Positions 11,666 through 23,526 of a stretch of 64,000 nt of DNA are shown in pieces. The position numbers were made by a program, and so were the translations under genes. The stretch's first letter is position 1. Every line of letters starts with the position of its first letter. The notes beneath the pieces were generated by a model, which worked only from the letters and a program-made list of their open reading frames with translations, did no database searches and was not told the DNA's origin. Source of the DNA: Papaver somniferum (Eukaryota > Streptophyta > Magnoliopsida > Ranunculales > Papaveraceae); contig NC_039365.1 in assembly GCF_003573695.1 (NCBI RefSeq), positions 81,169,082 through 81,233,081 on the forward strand, given 5' to 3'.

Positions 11666-12031
11666 AAACTAACTTTTAATCTTTCAAACTCGATCTTCTT
11701 TCCTCTTTCATCTTTCAAACTCGATCATGGAGTAATCTCGCTCCGAGTCTCCGGGTAAACTTCTAAAGGACCGGAAACTATGGAATTGCAATCTTCTCAC
11801 ATCAAAATAAGGGTTTGATTTCTATCTTTTCGCCTATTGATCCTCCCGTAATTTTTTGGGTCTCAATTTTTTTGAAAAGTTTTCAAGATTTTATTGCCCT
11901 TTTCACTAAATTCTTTCTTACTTATCTGTTTTACCTTTTCATATGGTTAGAAACGAGTTTTTATTCAATTAAGGTAAAACAAAAACTAATACACGACTTT
12001 AAAATAACTGAATCAAAAGAATAGAAATCTC

Positions 12032-12241
12032 CTATTGTCTTTGCCTGGTTTCTTCGTAGACGTCGCCTATGCCCTCTGTCCACTCATCGGACATGATAAA
12101 TCCATTTGGACTATCGCTACTTTCCTCCATGAGTATTTCAGTAAACTCATCCCCTGTTTCGGTCTCTTGAAATGTTAACAAATGATGCATAGGATGATTG
12201 CGACACTCATAAACTATCTCATACAGCAGAATGATGGCCAT
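12032..12241 (-). CDS. Small hypothetical protein (69 aa), antisense within the LINE 5' region
   Basis: The product is acidic (Glu/Asp-rich C-terminal half) with a hydrophobic start MAIILLYEIVYE and no family I recognise. On the same strand, about 115 bases upstream, a TATA-like ATATAAATAA lies at about 12354-12364, and the leader carries two copies of a CTGTGATTGAATTT-type repeat (12250-12300, plus-strand sense). These features give it slight support over a random open frame. It could equally be a remnant of an unrelated insertion. Confidence 0.25.
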   Translation of the reverse strand: MAIILLYEIVYECRNHPMHHLLTFQETETGDEFTEILMEESSDSPNGFIMSDEWTEGIGDVYEETRQRQ

Positions 12242-12725
12242 ATTTCTAATTTTTCTGTGATTGAATTTCTGTGATTGTCTGTGATTGAATTTCTGTGATT
12301 GACTTTGTGTAATGTGGGTGTTTTTGCCTCATTGATTGTGCTTGGTCACAAGTCTTATTTATATTGGATTTCCTTAGCATCACATTTAACGTATTCGCTG
12401 CATTCTTAACTCTAAAAACATCTGTATCAGAAGCCTTTCGTCTTCTACCCCATTACTGAATGTGGCTTGAAAACGTTGGTAATTGTTAGTTTGATTTAAT
12501 TCAATATACCATCTTTATTTGAGAATATCAATAACTCTCTGTCTTTTCCTTTTCTTCCTGGAATGATTGGGAAGTTTTTTATCCGGTCCCGGTGAATTTT
12601 CCGATGGCGTTGAATCTCCTGCTCAGGGCAGGTATTGTTGGAAGGGGATCTCTAAACGGTCATTTTTATAAAATGATATTTGTTTTAAAATTTTGAATTT
12701 GAATTCAAAAGTCTTTGGGTTATTA

Positions 12726-13243
12726 GAGCAAGTGTTATGATGGAATCCATCAATCTTCCATCTTCCACGCCACCTCAGCATTTGGAACTGTGGATGGAAG
12801 CGCAAGTGTAATGGTGGAATAGTAGAAACGCTATTCTTAATGGAGCTAAAAAACGCAATTAAGAATGGAGCTAAAAAAACGCAATTAAGAATGAAGCTTT
12901 TTTTTCAGCCGTTAGATTTCAACAACTCATTTTAAATCCAAGGATAAAAAAAAAACACAATTAAGAATAGAGCTTTTTTTCAGACGTTAGATTTGAACAA
13001 CTCATTTTAAATCTACGGATAAAAAAAAAACGCAATTCTTATTTGCGTTTTTTTAGCTCCATTCTTAATTGCGTTTAACGCTATTCTTATTGGCGTTCAG
13101 ATGGATTCCACAAACCCTTCCACGAAACTGTGGAACCTTGTTTGGATTTTCTGTGGAAGATCCCAACTTGGAAGCAACAAGACTTGACATTCCATGATTT
13201 TTCCACACTTGGAATAGTTTGGATTCCACCATAAGACTTGCTC
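12726..13243. mobile_element. 518-bp Tourist-like (PIF/Harbinger) MITE
   Basis: TTA at 12723-12725 and 13244-13246 is the target duplication. The left end GAGCAAGTGTTATGATGGAA pairs with the right end as an inverted repeat (GAGCAAGTCTTATGGTGGAA on the other strand), extending about 25 bp. The interior holds further inverted pieces built on AACGCAATTAAGAATGGAGC and its complement, so the element can fold into a long hairpin. No coding capacity. Confidence 0.88.
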
Positions 13244-13246
13244 TTA

Positions 13247-14283
13247 GAGGGGAGTAAAATTTCGTTGACACTGGTCAACTAAAACTTTCAAGTTCTCTTT
13301 ACACCCTTCCCTGAATGGGTGGAAAATGTAAGTTTTTTTTCTTCTCAACTCTGTTTACTCGTTTAAGGGTTTCTTTTCGTTCCTTTGTAAAAAGACTGAA
13401 AGCAATTTTCGTTCAAATGTCTCTCTAATTTTGGCAAATACAAGTTTACGACACTGGTCGTACGATCTGTTTCTTGGGCTTTTGCAATTTATACTAAGTG
13501 ATCAAACTTTTTTATAAAATAACGTATAATCATTATCCTTTTGAGATGGAGTAGATGTTTTGAATTAGTGTTTCGGGGTAGGGTTTAATTTTGTGAAAAC
13601 ACTGGCATTTCTCATTTAAATTCTTACTGTTATGAACTGTTGCAATATAAATTTAATCTCTTCTAACGGTTTCTGAACTTTAAATGGTCCCATTGTTTTA
13701 ATTCTAATTTTTGGTTTCTTGGCCCTTTTCCTTTGGTCTGGGAAGATAGGACACTGGTCCTGTTTTTTTTTTTTTCCTTGCTTGCTTTGGAATTCTTTTA
13801 CTATTTTGAGTTCAGATATGCTAACATATGACTACTTTCCTTCCCTCTTAATTGGTCTTTCCTTGTCTAGTTAACACAGTAAATCTCTTTAGAATAACTA
13901 AATCTCAAAAAGTTGGTTTTTGTTTTGTCTCTTTTTGAAAAACAGCTAAGACCGTATTTTCTACAACCATTCTTTTTCGGCACAGCCATGCTCCATAATG
14001 TTAGGAAGCCTTACCTCTATAACTTAGGTTTATGCCTCTCTCTTAACGTGTCTTTCCCATGAAAGATCTTTGCTTCCATATCTTTGATATTTAATGCTCT
14101 CCCTCTTCATCTGTTGTCGCTATCCCTTTTCTTTTTGCAACTTTTCTTTGCAGAAGAAGTTCATACTTCCTTTATTTTCTTTTAACTCTTATCCGTAAGA
14201 GTCTGTTGCTTATTCACTATATAATGCTTTCTTTTTTATTTGTTTCCTATCTTTTTTTTCCTCTTCATTAAATAAACTTACCA
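13247..14283 (+). other. LINE 5' untranslated region
   Basis: Pyrimidine-rich DNA with many T runs leads up to ORF1. GACACTGGTC recurs near 13267 and 13450, and a related ACACTGGTCC at 13752. No gene seen. Confidence 0.5.
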
Positions 14284-15834
14284 ATGTCTTTGCTGGTGGG
14301 TTTGCAACCCATTAATTCTCAACCGATCCTAAGGCGTGCTTCTACCAGAAACTCTCCTCCTCCTCCTTTATACCCAATGATTATTGAAGATATTAATTGC
14401 AAAAACACTCTAGTTGGCAGAGTTTTATCCACCTCTATCTTTGATAAAGACTTCATCAAATATGCCTTGAAATATAGATGGGGTCCTAGAATTAAATTCA
14501 AAATATCTACTTTTTCTGAGAACTTGTTTCTAGTTGAATTTGTGCAAAGAGAACATGTTGCTTTAATCCTGGCACATAGACCATGGCAGGTCTATGGTGA
14601 TGCTTTTCTCATGTGCCCTATTTTCTCTGATGGTTTAAAAGAAAGGGATGCACTTAAGTTTATCTCAGTTTGGGTCCAACTTCTAAATCTCCAGAACTTT
14701 CATTACCATGACTCCATCCTAGCTAGGATTTGTAAGAAGTTAGGCAGAGTATCTCAAATATACCCCCCTACTGCTATTCCAGAACCTGGTGACCCTGTTT
14801 TTGTAAAAGTGGAACTTAATGTAGAAAGAAAATTACCTAATTCTGTTAGAGCAAAGGTTGGATCTAATCCTGAATCAGTGATTCATTTTGTCTATATGAA
14901 TCTACCTCATCGCATTTGTCTAAACTGCAATAGATTGGGACATTTTCAAGCTAATTGTGTCATACTAGAGAACCGTAGGCTAGAAGAGATATATGAAAAC
15001 TCCCCTTACTTTGATGTTGATGATGAGTCCCAAAGCTGGGAAGATGGTTCAAGGTTCTAATATACGAGCAAATTGATTTGGCTTATTCTTTTGATGCATC
15101 GATGAGCTCTCCTGTTTTTTTATTCTCTCATGCTTCTGTGCTAGCTGATAATAACTCGATTGATACCGATGATTTCTTTGACAGCATTTATGGGCCTGAC
15201 TTGGTTTCAACTAGTGTTGAGGAGCATGAGTCAGATGGGCCGTCTGTTTCTATTAATGGGTCAGTTTCGGATTCTGATGGTAATCCATCAAATCTGGGTA
15301 AAAGACTTTTTTCCAGATCTTTCGCCCGTTACCCCTAGTTTTTCTCCTCTACCCGATTACAGAGAAATATCTGATTGGGATTTCAAAACTAGGTCAGAAG
15401 GTCTTCTAGGGGATGTGGTAGAAAAACCTGTTTTTTGTTTGGGAGATTCATCTTCTGCTCCTTATAATTTTATCGATCTATCATCCCCTCATCCCTTAGA
15501 TGACGAATTTTTCACTCCTGAAGATGAACTCCCGATGAAACATGCTTTTATAATTACTTTTTCTTCTTCTTCAAGTGAAATTTCAGATTCTAGTTCTTCT
15601 AATTCGCCGATTGCATCATGTTGCCATTCTTCTACTCCTTTTAACCTTTCATCTCCTCCTCCACCTGCTTTACGAGTAAAAGGAAATTTGGGTCAAATAA
15701 ATTTTAATGAGTACGGGTTTTTCTTAGGAAAATCAGAAAAAAATGTTTCAATTTCAATCCCTATTGAAGAGAAGATTGTTTCCATAAAGAAGGTTGTTGA
15801 TGAAGGATACCAGGGGGCTCAGGTACTTTTCTAA
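14284..15834 (+). pseudogene. LINE ORF1 (DUF4283-like domain, zinc knuckle), frameshifted
   Basis: The first open part (14284-15060, 258 aa) has a DUF4283-like region (about residues 30-140, with ALILAHRPW and SVWVQLLNL) and a CCHC knuckle CLNCNRLGHFQANC near residues 213-226. Plant L1 ORF1 proteins with this layout bind the element RNA. The reading continues after a stop at 15058-15060 (15078-15338), then shifts frame near 15300 and runs to 15834 as a Ser/Pro/Asp-rich tail. The stop and the shift show the copy is dead. The start at 14284 gives a natural N-terminus. Confidence 0.75.
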
Positions 15835-16081
15835 ACTTCATCTGTCTCTTAATTTTCATTTTTCTTGTGTTTACTGTGTTCCCATCCAAAGTTTTTTTGA
15901 ACTGCTGATTCTACCTATAGAAGCTAAAATTGATAGTCTTAGGTCTACATACATAATTTTATCACATTACTTTCTGAATTGGTTTTCTTTGATTGTCTTA
16001 TTAATCTATTCTCAATTTCCTGTTTTTTTTCTGTGTTCTAATACATAAACTCTGAATTTTGTTCCCTTAGTTTTATAAGGA

Positions 16082-19000
16082 ATGATATTAGTAGCTTGGA
16101 ACACTCAAGGTTGTGGAAATAAAAAAAACTAAACAACATCTGCATCATATCATTAGTAATGAAAAACCTGATATCTTATTTCTGTCTGAAACAATGTCTC
16201 AGAGACCTTTTCTCAAAAAACTTCTAACTGAGTACCCAAATACTTTCTTTGTTGATCCCATTGGTAAGGGTGGTGGTTTGGCCTTGACTTGGATTGATGT
16301 CTTCCATTTTGACATTGTTCAATAGAATAAAAATATGCTTAATGTTTTAATAAAAAGCAATTTTCATGAAGACCTCTGGCTTCTAACGACATTTTATGGT
16401 TGTCCTCATAAGCCTCTTAAACTAGAATCATGGAAATTCCTAGAGGACATAGCACTTAGACTAGCTCATACTGGTATGCCATGGGTTGTAATCGATGATT
16501 ACAATCAAATCCTCAGTCCCAATGAAAAGATGGGCGGCTTACCTTTCAATAGTATGGAAGCTGACCCTTTCAATAGATTGCTCCAGAGAGCTGGTCTCTC
16601 TGACTTAGGTTTCAAAGGTAACTTAGTTACCTGGAATAATCAAAGGGAAGGTAATAAGAATATCCAGGAAAGACTTGACAAGGCTTATACAAATGATGAT
16701 TGGATAAGCAGTTTTCCTGGATCCACGCGTACTCACCTTCCCCATATAGGATCTGATCACAGTCCCATTAGGTTGGACTTAAATCCAATTTCAAATAATT
16801 ATCAACATTTCCCTTTTGAATTTTTTGACACTTGGCTTAATGAAAAAACTTGTATTCAATTAAAATTTGAATACTTGGAATTCCTCCTTAATGAATGCAA
16901 CTGATGTGTTCATTGAAAATCTTCATACTCTAGGAGAAAATCTAGCAATTTGGAGGAAAAACGTCTTTGGGGTACCTGATAAATTTTTTTCTAAAATCTT
17001 AAAAAGAATTGAAAATATTCAGTCTTATAAACATTCTCATAATAAACAACGGCTTCTTAATGAACAATTTTCTGCACTAGAATCTCTTTACGACATACAA
17101 GAATCCATGTCTAAACAAATCTCTAGAGATAATTTTGTTAAGTTAGCGGAAAGAAATACCAAGTATTTCCACATAAAAACTCTGAAACGAAGAAAACGAA
17201 ACAACATTGATTGATTGCTAAATCAGAAAGGGGAAATTTTGAAAGATAAAGTTCATGTTGCTGCTGAACTTAAATCTCATTTTGAAACGCTTTTCACGGT
17301 TTCACCAACCATCCCTGACCCTGAGCTTATGGGGCTTATTCCAAAAATTATCTCTGATGATGATAATTTTAACCTACTTCTTCCTCCATCTGCAGTGGAA
17401 ATCTGGTTGGTTGTTAAATCAAATGAAACCAAATAAGTCACCAAGACCAGATGGCTTTCCGGTGAGTTTTTTCAAACATAATTGGAACCTAGTGGGAAAG
17501 CAAATTGTTTCAATTATTCAAGAGGTTTTTAAAACAAAAAAATTGAATCCTAAACTCAACGAGACATTCCTTTTCTTAATCCCCAAATCTAAACACCCAA
17601 AATCACCTAGTGATTTCAGACCAATAGGATTAAGCAACACTCCTTACAAAATCCTGTCAAAACTGCTAGCTAATAGACTAAAAAAATTTCTTGACAAAAT
17701 GATTTCACCTTTTCAGTCTGCTTTCTTGTCATCAAGACAAATAGCAGACAACATTGTTGTTGCTCATGAGGTAATACATTCTCTTAAAAAAATGAAAACC
17801 AAAAATGGTGGTTTAGGGATTAAAATTGACATGTCGAAAGCTTTCGACAGAGTCAATTGGAACTTTCTGATCCAAACTCTCTCTGCTTTTGGATTTAGTA
17901 ATGATTGGTGTAACTTAATACATCAATGTGTTTCCACTGCTTCTATTGCAGTTTCTGTTAAATGGAAGTCCAGTGGAATTCTTTACCCCCACTAGAGGCT
18001 TGAGACAAGGAGATCCGCTATCTCCCTATCTCTTCCTCATATGTATGGATGTTTGCTCGAGGCTCCTATCGGCTAAGTAAAAGACTAAAAACATAACAGG
18101 TATAAAAATCTCTAGACATAATCTCCCAATTTCTCACCTCCTTTTTGCAGACGACTGTCTTCTTTTCTCAAAAGCAAATCTAGTTAACTGCAAAAATCTT
18201 TTAAACATCATAAGCCAATTTAGTAACGCTTCAGGACAGCTTATAAATTTCTCTAATTCAGGTATTTTCTTCAGTAAAAAATTCCACTCTAAGCATCAAC
18301 GAATTATGATCAAGCTTATGCAAATTAAGAAATTAAGTATCTCTGATTCTTATCTAGGGGCTCCTTTATTCATTGATAGGTCAAATATCAAAACTTTTGA
18401 CAAAATAGTTGATAATATGGAAAACAAGACTCAAAGTTGGAATGGTACCTCTATGGTTCAAGCTAGTAAAATGATTCTGATAAAATCTGTTTTATCTAGT
18501 ATGCCCATCTATCAGATGGGTTGTTTTTCTTTACCAAAGAAAATAACAAACAAAATAAATACAATCCAACGAGATTTTTTGTGGGGAGAACAAAATCATC
18601 ACAAAGGATTATGTCCAGTTGGTTGGGATTTCCTTTGTGAGCCAATAGAATTAGGGGGGTTAGGTTTCAAGGATGCAGATTTGATGAATCAAGCCATGAT
18701 TGCTAAACTGGCTTGGAGATTAGCAACCCAACATAATACACTTCTGGGAACTGTTCTTAAAAGAAAATACTTCAATAATTCAACTATTTTTCATGCTAAA
18801 AAAAATTATAATACCTCTTGGATTTGGAGATGTATTTTACAAGGTATCTCTCTAATTCACAAATTCAGCTGCTCGGAGGTAGGTGACGGTAAGTCGATAA
18901 ATGTTTGGACAGATAAATGGATACCAGGTATGGCGGATAATCTCTTAACTTAATGTGGTACCAAATTAAATTCTTTAACACTTGTTTCTGAGCTAATCAA

Positions 19001-20351
19001 CTTAGAAACACGGAAGTGGAATGAACAGATAGTTAGAAATAACTTTCCAAGAGATCTTGCTGAAACGATTCTAAATATTCGTATATTCACAGACATGCAA
19101 AATAACTTGAAACAGGATAAACTTAGATGGTTACTAACAAATGACGAAAAATTTTCAGTTAAATCTATGTACAAAAAACTCAAAAACCCATATGTAGATG
19201 ATAACACGTTAGAAAATGCTATCTTCTGGAAAGCTTTCTGGAAACTAAACATCTCACAGAGAATAAAAAATTTCCTATGGAAATGTATCCACAATATATT
19301 GCCTATTAGGAAAAAATTAGGCCAATTCATGAAAGATATAGAGTTGATTTGTGTTTCTGTAATCATGAGTGCGAATCTCTTAAGCATTTTTTTTTCGAGT
19401 GCACTTGTGCAAAGACGGTATCCATGTTACCTCCTCTAGTAAGTTTAAACCATAATAATGATGCTAATTTCTCTTTTGCAAATATGTATGATGATTGGAT
19501 TGCAGGGGAAAGTTCAAACTCTGACATAGAGATAATGGCAACCAAATGCTGGTTGATTTGGAAGGAAAGATGCCTTAGGGTCTTCCAATCCAAATCTACC
19601 ACAACTGTTCAGCTAGCCCTTGCTGTACAAAGAAACCTAGCATTTTGGTCCCCATTAAAATCACTTTCTGATGAAAACATGGCACAAGAAATAAACAGTC
19701 CCTCTAACTCTTCTGAACAGGCAATTCACATAGACAAAAGAATGGACAAAACCACCTCCAAATCAATTTAAACTAAACATTGATGCTTCATGGATAGATG
19801 CTTTAAATTGTGCTGGTTATGGTCTAATTGTTCGTGCTGATACATGAGTTGCTAGTCAAGCCAGAGCTGGGACTTTCCAAGCCTCATCTGCAGAAGAAGC
19901 AGAAGCTGTGAGTCTGTTGGAAGCGGCAAAGTGGACTAAGAGTATGAAATTAAAGGACTTCTGGGTGGAAGGTGATTGTCAGAGACTATACACTATGCTC
20001 AAGGCAAAGCAAGTAATATTTTTTTGGAGAAACAAGGCTCTTATAGAAGAAGCAATGAAAATCTTGCATTCATGTCATCATTTTTTGGGTCTTACTTACA
20101 TGAATAGAAGATGCAATGCAGTGGCTGATACCCTGGCAAAAGAAGCAAGAAAAAAACAGATCCACAAGCAACAGTGGTTGCAAATGCCAGCTTTTCTTAT
20201 TTCTTTTCTTTCGTCTGATTTAAATTTCGCAAACTCTTTTGCTTTATCTAATGTTGTTATCAGGGAGAACAATGTGTTGGTAGAAGTCAATATCTCAAAT
20301 CTCCCGACTGAGATAAGGGAAATCAACACTTTGGAAAATACTATGTACTAG
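16082..20351 (+). pseudogene. LINE ORF2: endonuclease, reverse transcriptase, zf-RVT, RNase H; multiply frameshifted
   Basis: Domains appear in order across changing frames. The APE-type endonuclease starts with ILVAWNTQGCG at 16082, breaks in an A run near 16120, and continues with SETMS, VVIDDYNQI (usual Gly replaced by Asp) and GSDHSPI (about 16757). The reverse transcriptase spans about 17435-18360: [40 protein letters not shown] and the catalytic FADD at 18144-18155. A zf-RVT region has CFCNHECESLKHFFFEC (19352-19402). The RNase H (RVT_3) lies at about 19770-20150, with NIDASW, a stop in the next block, AEEAEAVSLLEA, VEGDC and NAVADTLAKEA. ORF2 makes the nick and copies the RNA at the target. 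Stops and shifts at about 16325, 16900, 17214, 17430, 17995, 18080, 18953 and 19340-19850 make this copy inactive. Confidence 0.88.
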
Positions 20352-20375
20352 TTTCCTTATCAATCCACTTAATTT

Positions 20376-20389
20376 TCAAAAAAAAAAAC
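20376..20389 (+). other. LINE A-rich 3' tail
   Basis: A run of about 11 A followed by C marks the LINE 3' end, abutting the right target duplication at 20390. Confidence 0.75.
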
Positions 20390-20405
20390 AAACTAACTTT
20401 TAATC

Positions 20406-21287
20406 ATGCGGGAGTTGCGGATTTGGATTGACTAGGCACGAAGACATACTCTCCTGTGAAAGACTTTTAAACAATGATTGGGTGGTATGAAACTTGAACT
20501 TTACTATGAAGGAAATGGATCTTTCCTTGCTCACCTAGCAACAATATTCTTGGTGTTGCACCTACTGTCAACACACTAGTTTGTCGCGCTTGGATAAGTT
20601 TGTATTCCTGCTCTACCTGGCTTGCCAGGTTCTGCCTTCCTGTTGCTGCTACAGATGTGCCTTCTCTTTCAGCTAATCCAGTGCAAGCTTCTGTCTTTAC
20701 CTTGTTATATCTCTCTTTTGCAGTGCAAGCTCCTTCGTTTGCCTTGTTTTTTTTTTTTGAACATCTCATTTGCAGGCTTCTCTTGAATTTAAATATATCT
20801 AGACTCCGATGCAACCTCCGTGCGACCAAATGGACTTGGTGTCCAGGAATGTGAGTTCACAGATAAGGGATCGTTTCTAACTCTGTTACATTTCAGAAAA
20901 TATATATAATGGGATTAACATATTTCGGTAACAAAATGCAAACCACTATTAGCCATTTCATTAAACTGTGAACAGGTTCAAACTTAGAAGAGGAAAAAAA
21001 ATGATACATTTGATATATGTGAAATGCTTGTGCGAATTTCAGTATATTTTCAGTTTTTTCAGTTCATACTAAACATACAAGCTGTTACATCCCCATAAAT
21101 TCAGCTCGCAATGACATTGTTGCCCAAGGTTGGTACCCTGTTGCTTTATGCAATTCTACAGTTGAAATGAATCTCTATGATGGAGAAGTGTATTATGGTT
21201 GGGTTATAATGTTGCTGATGAACAGTCCAAGCTTGGGACTTACTATATACAGTTCCTAAAATTGCCTTTTACAAGGGTATTGTAAGT
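20406..21287. other. Sequence between the LINE and a Mutator-like MITE, no gene recognised
   Basis: This is the right flank of the LINE insertion site, once contiguous with 11665. Open frames of 84 aa (+) and 120 aa (-) overlap at 20467-20854 but show no family motif. A pyrimidine tract before GCAG near 20720 looks like a splice acceptor without a clear exon. Confidence 0.4.
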
Positions 21288-21296
21288 ATAACCAAC

Positions 21297-21541
21297 GGGT
21301 CCAGATCGTCTGTGCCACTGCTTGTGTGTGCCCTATGTGCCACACCAATAGAAACACGGTATTTTCTCTTGGATTTGTAATATCTTCTTTAATTAATTAA
21401 TTATCTTTCCTAATCAATTAGTGTTGTATAAATAGAAAATCTATTTAGTTAGTCATGGTTAATGAGAGGAATGATGTGGCGTGTTTCTATTGGTGTGGCA
21501 CATAGGGCACACACAAGCAGTGGCACAGACGATCTCGACCC
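21297..21541. mobile_element. 245-bp Mutator-like MITE with ~60-bp TIRs
   Basis: The left arm (21297-21356) reads GGGTCCAGATCGTCTGTGCC onward; the right arm (about 21482-21541) is its reverse complement with one or two differences. Flanks are ATAACCAAC (21288-21296) and ATAATCAAC (21542-21550), a 9-bp target duplication with one mismatch, as expected for Mutator-like elements. The centre is AT-rich with no coding capacity. Confidence 0.88.
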
Positions 21542-21550
21542 ATAATCAAC

Positions 21551-22065
21551 CAAGTTGTATTGTAGTGTTTTATTGCTCGAGCAACATCTCATGAATCCGT
21601 ATCGAAACATGTACAAAAATGAAAATTTCACTGGAACAACTATTACTTTTTAGTCTTGATTCAATTTAATTACAATTAAGGAAGACTGGTGACATTGTAT
21701 CGTTCTTTCACGGGAGTCAAGTTGTTGACAAGTTGAGATCAGCACCATAGTCTGAGAGGTACTCAAAAGCTGAAACAATTGAAATATTCCTCTCAAAAGC
21801 TAAAAACAATTGAAATATTTTAAGAAATGGCTATTGAATCTTTATATGTGACCATTATTTATTTATTCTTTCAACAAATGGTTCCCACATTTAATTAATC
21901 TGATCGAGTACATTAAAGATTAAGATTGATATTATACTTTCAAATTGCAAATTATAATAGAACCTGCACAAGAAATATGATGCATTCGAAAACTGAAAAA
22001 CCAACGGCGATCTTGTTGCAGGTGAACCAATGGCCTATTCAAGAACTTGTAAAAATCAAGGCTGA
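21551..22065. other. AT-rich intergenic DNA
   Basis: No gene or domain seen. A short phrase (CTCAAAAGCT...AACAATTGAAATATT) is repeated near 21760-21820. Confidence 0.4.
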
Positions 22066-23526
22066 ATTGGGGCCTGGAAAAATAATTGGGGATCCCTAGC
22101 TACAGGATAAAAAAAGGTCATGAAATAGTAATTGGAATTATCCCTTAACCCCAACTTTTTTAAATGGCTAAACTACCCCAAATCATTAGTGGTAATTAAG
22201 TTAATTAATTGTTAATTAGTTTAATTAGATTAAAATCAGATTTAGGGATAAAATTTTGATAAAAGAAAAATTGTGTTTTTGTGTTGTGGAGAGGAAGAAG
22301 TTGAGTTTTTGGGGGATTCCAGTAGAGGAATCATATTGCTCAAAATGAAGGAACCAATCCTCAAAATGAAGAACCCGAAGCTCAAAACAATCAGGTAAAC
22401 TTCCTATACTCTTCAAATTGTATGAATGATGCCCCAAGTGGTCGATTCATGTACACTATGCAACTACTCAGAGTGAGGGTCGTTAAGTCGAGAGAGTAAT
22501 AAAAGAACGACTCTAAGGAGTCGTCAATTACTTGACACAACCTTTGACGACTCAAACCTGCAACTTTTACGGGTTATGAAAAATCGTCAACCAAGTGTGA
22601 TATAATTGACGACCCCAGCTAGTTAGGTCATATAGAGTCGTTAACTTAATATGTTTAGAACCCAACGACTCTAAAACTTTTTACTCTCTGAAGATGTTAC
22701 TCTTAGGGTCGTTAATTAGGCATTCCTATATACTGACGACCCTAGCGAGCCATTTCATAGATCAAGGGTCGGCAAGCAAAATTTATAAAACCAAACGACC
22801 CTTCAACATCGTTAACGACTTCAAAAAATTTGACATGACGACCCTTCAACATAGTTAACGACTACAACCATTTGACATGACGACCCTTCCTATTTTTTGA
22901 ACAGGGAACAAATTTTGTATCATATAGAGTCGTTAGTTTCATAAAGGGGTTGTCAAACAAAGAATCGTTAATGCTTTAAAAATATATTGACGACCCTGTC
23001 ACTATTTGGGACAGAGAGGTGGTTCTGCATAAGACAGAGTCGTTCGTATTTAAAAAGGGTCGTCGAGAAGAATTGTTAACGATTTAGAAATCCCTAGACG
23101 ACACTATTCTAGGGCAGAAAACCAAGTTTAGGTTCGTTATCTACTACACCCTAATGGTTAACGATTTTTCATCAATTGAACATGCATATCAAAAATCGTT
23201 AAGCAATAAAAAACCGTGGTTAACAACCTGGAACTGTAACTGCAATTTTGCAGTTGAAAATCTAATTTTTCAATCAACAAATCAAATTAAAACGCAAACC
23301 TGACTTAGATTAAGGGGTTTTAGTTCACTTACGACGATGAATCGGTGAGAATTTTTTTTCTCAGAAGTCGTTAATGGAATGGGAAACAGTGGGAGAGAGG
23401 GAACGAAGGAGAAGAAGAATGGAAGGAAAAGAAGTTATTAGAGAAGGATAAAATAGTTATTTCACCATCATTTTAGAAGCCCTATATATCTTTTGGTGTG
23501 GGTATAAAATGTGTTCTGGCCCCAAT
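22066..23526. mobile_element. Putative Mutator-like non-autonomous element filled with GTCGTTAA motifs
   Basis: The ends ATTGGGGCC (22066) and GGCCCCAAT (to 23526) are inverted, and a weaker inverted similarity reaches about 100 bp inward (ATGAAATAGTAATTGG on the left against GTGAAATAACTATTTT from the right). I could not find a clean target duplication. Between about 22460 and 23230 the sequence repeats GTCGTTAA, GACGACCC, GACGACTC and their complements dozens of times in both orientations. The interior encodes no protein I recognise. Confidence 0.45.

Larger units (their letters stand above)
11682..20389 (+). mobile_element. L1-clade plant LINE with RNase H domain, 16-bp target site duplication
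   Basis: AAACTAACTTTTAATC occurs at 11666-11681 and again at 20390-20405, directly after an A-rich tail. This exact 16-bp match in the right places marks the element borders. Inside are ORF1 (14284-15834, zinc knuckle) and ORF2 (16082-20351, endonuclease, RT, zf-RVT, RNase H). The span is 8.7 kb, or about 8.2 kb without the nested MITE at 12726-13243, leaving a 5' region of more than 2 kb before ORF1. That is long for a plant L1, so further unseen insertions in 11682-14283 are possible. Several frameshifts and stops show the element is inactive. The borders are sequence evidence; the clade rests on domain content. Confidence 0.85.

Noticed and set aside
20467..20854. 120-aa minus and 84-aa plus open frames after the LINE
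   Set aside because: They overlap each other, have no recognised motif and no promoter or splice context that would favour either.
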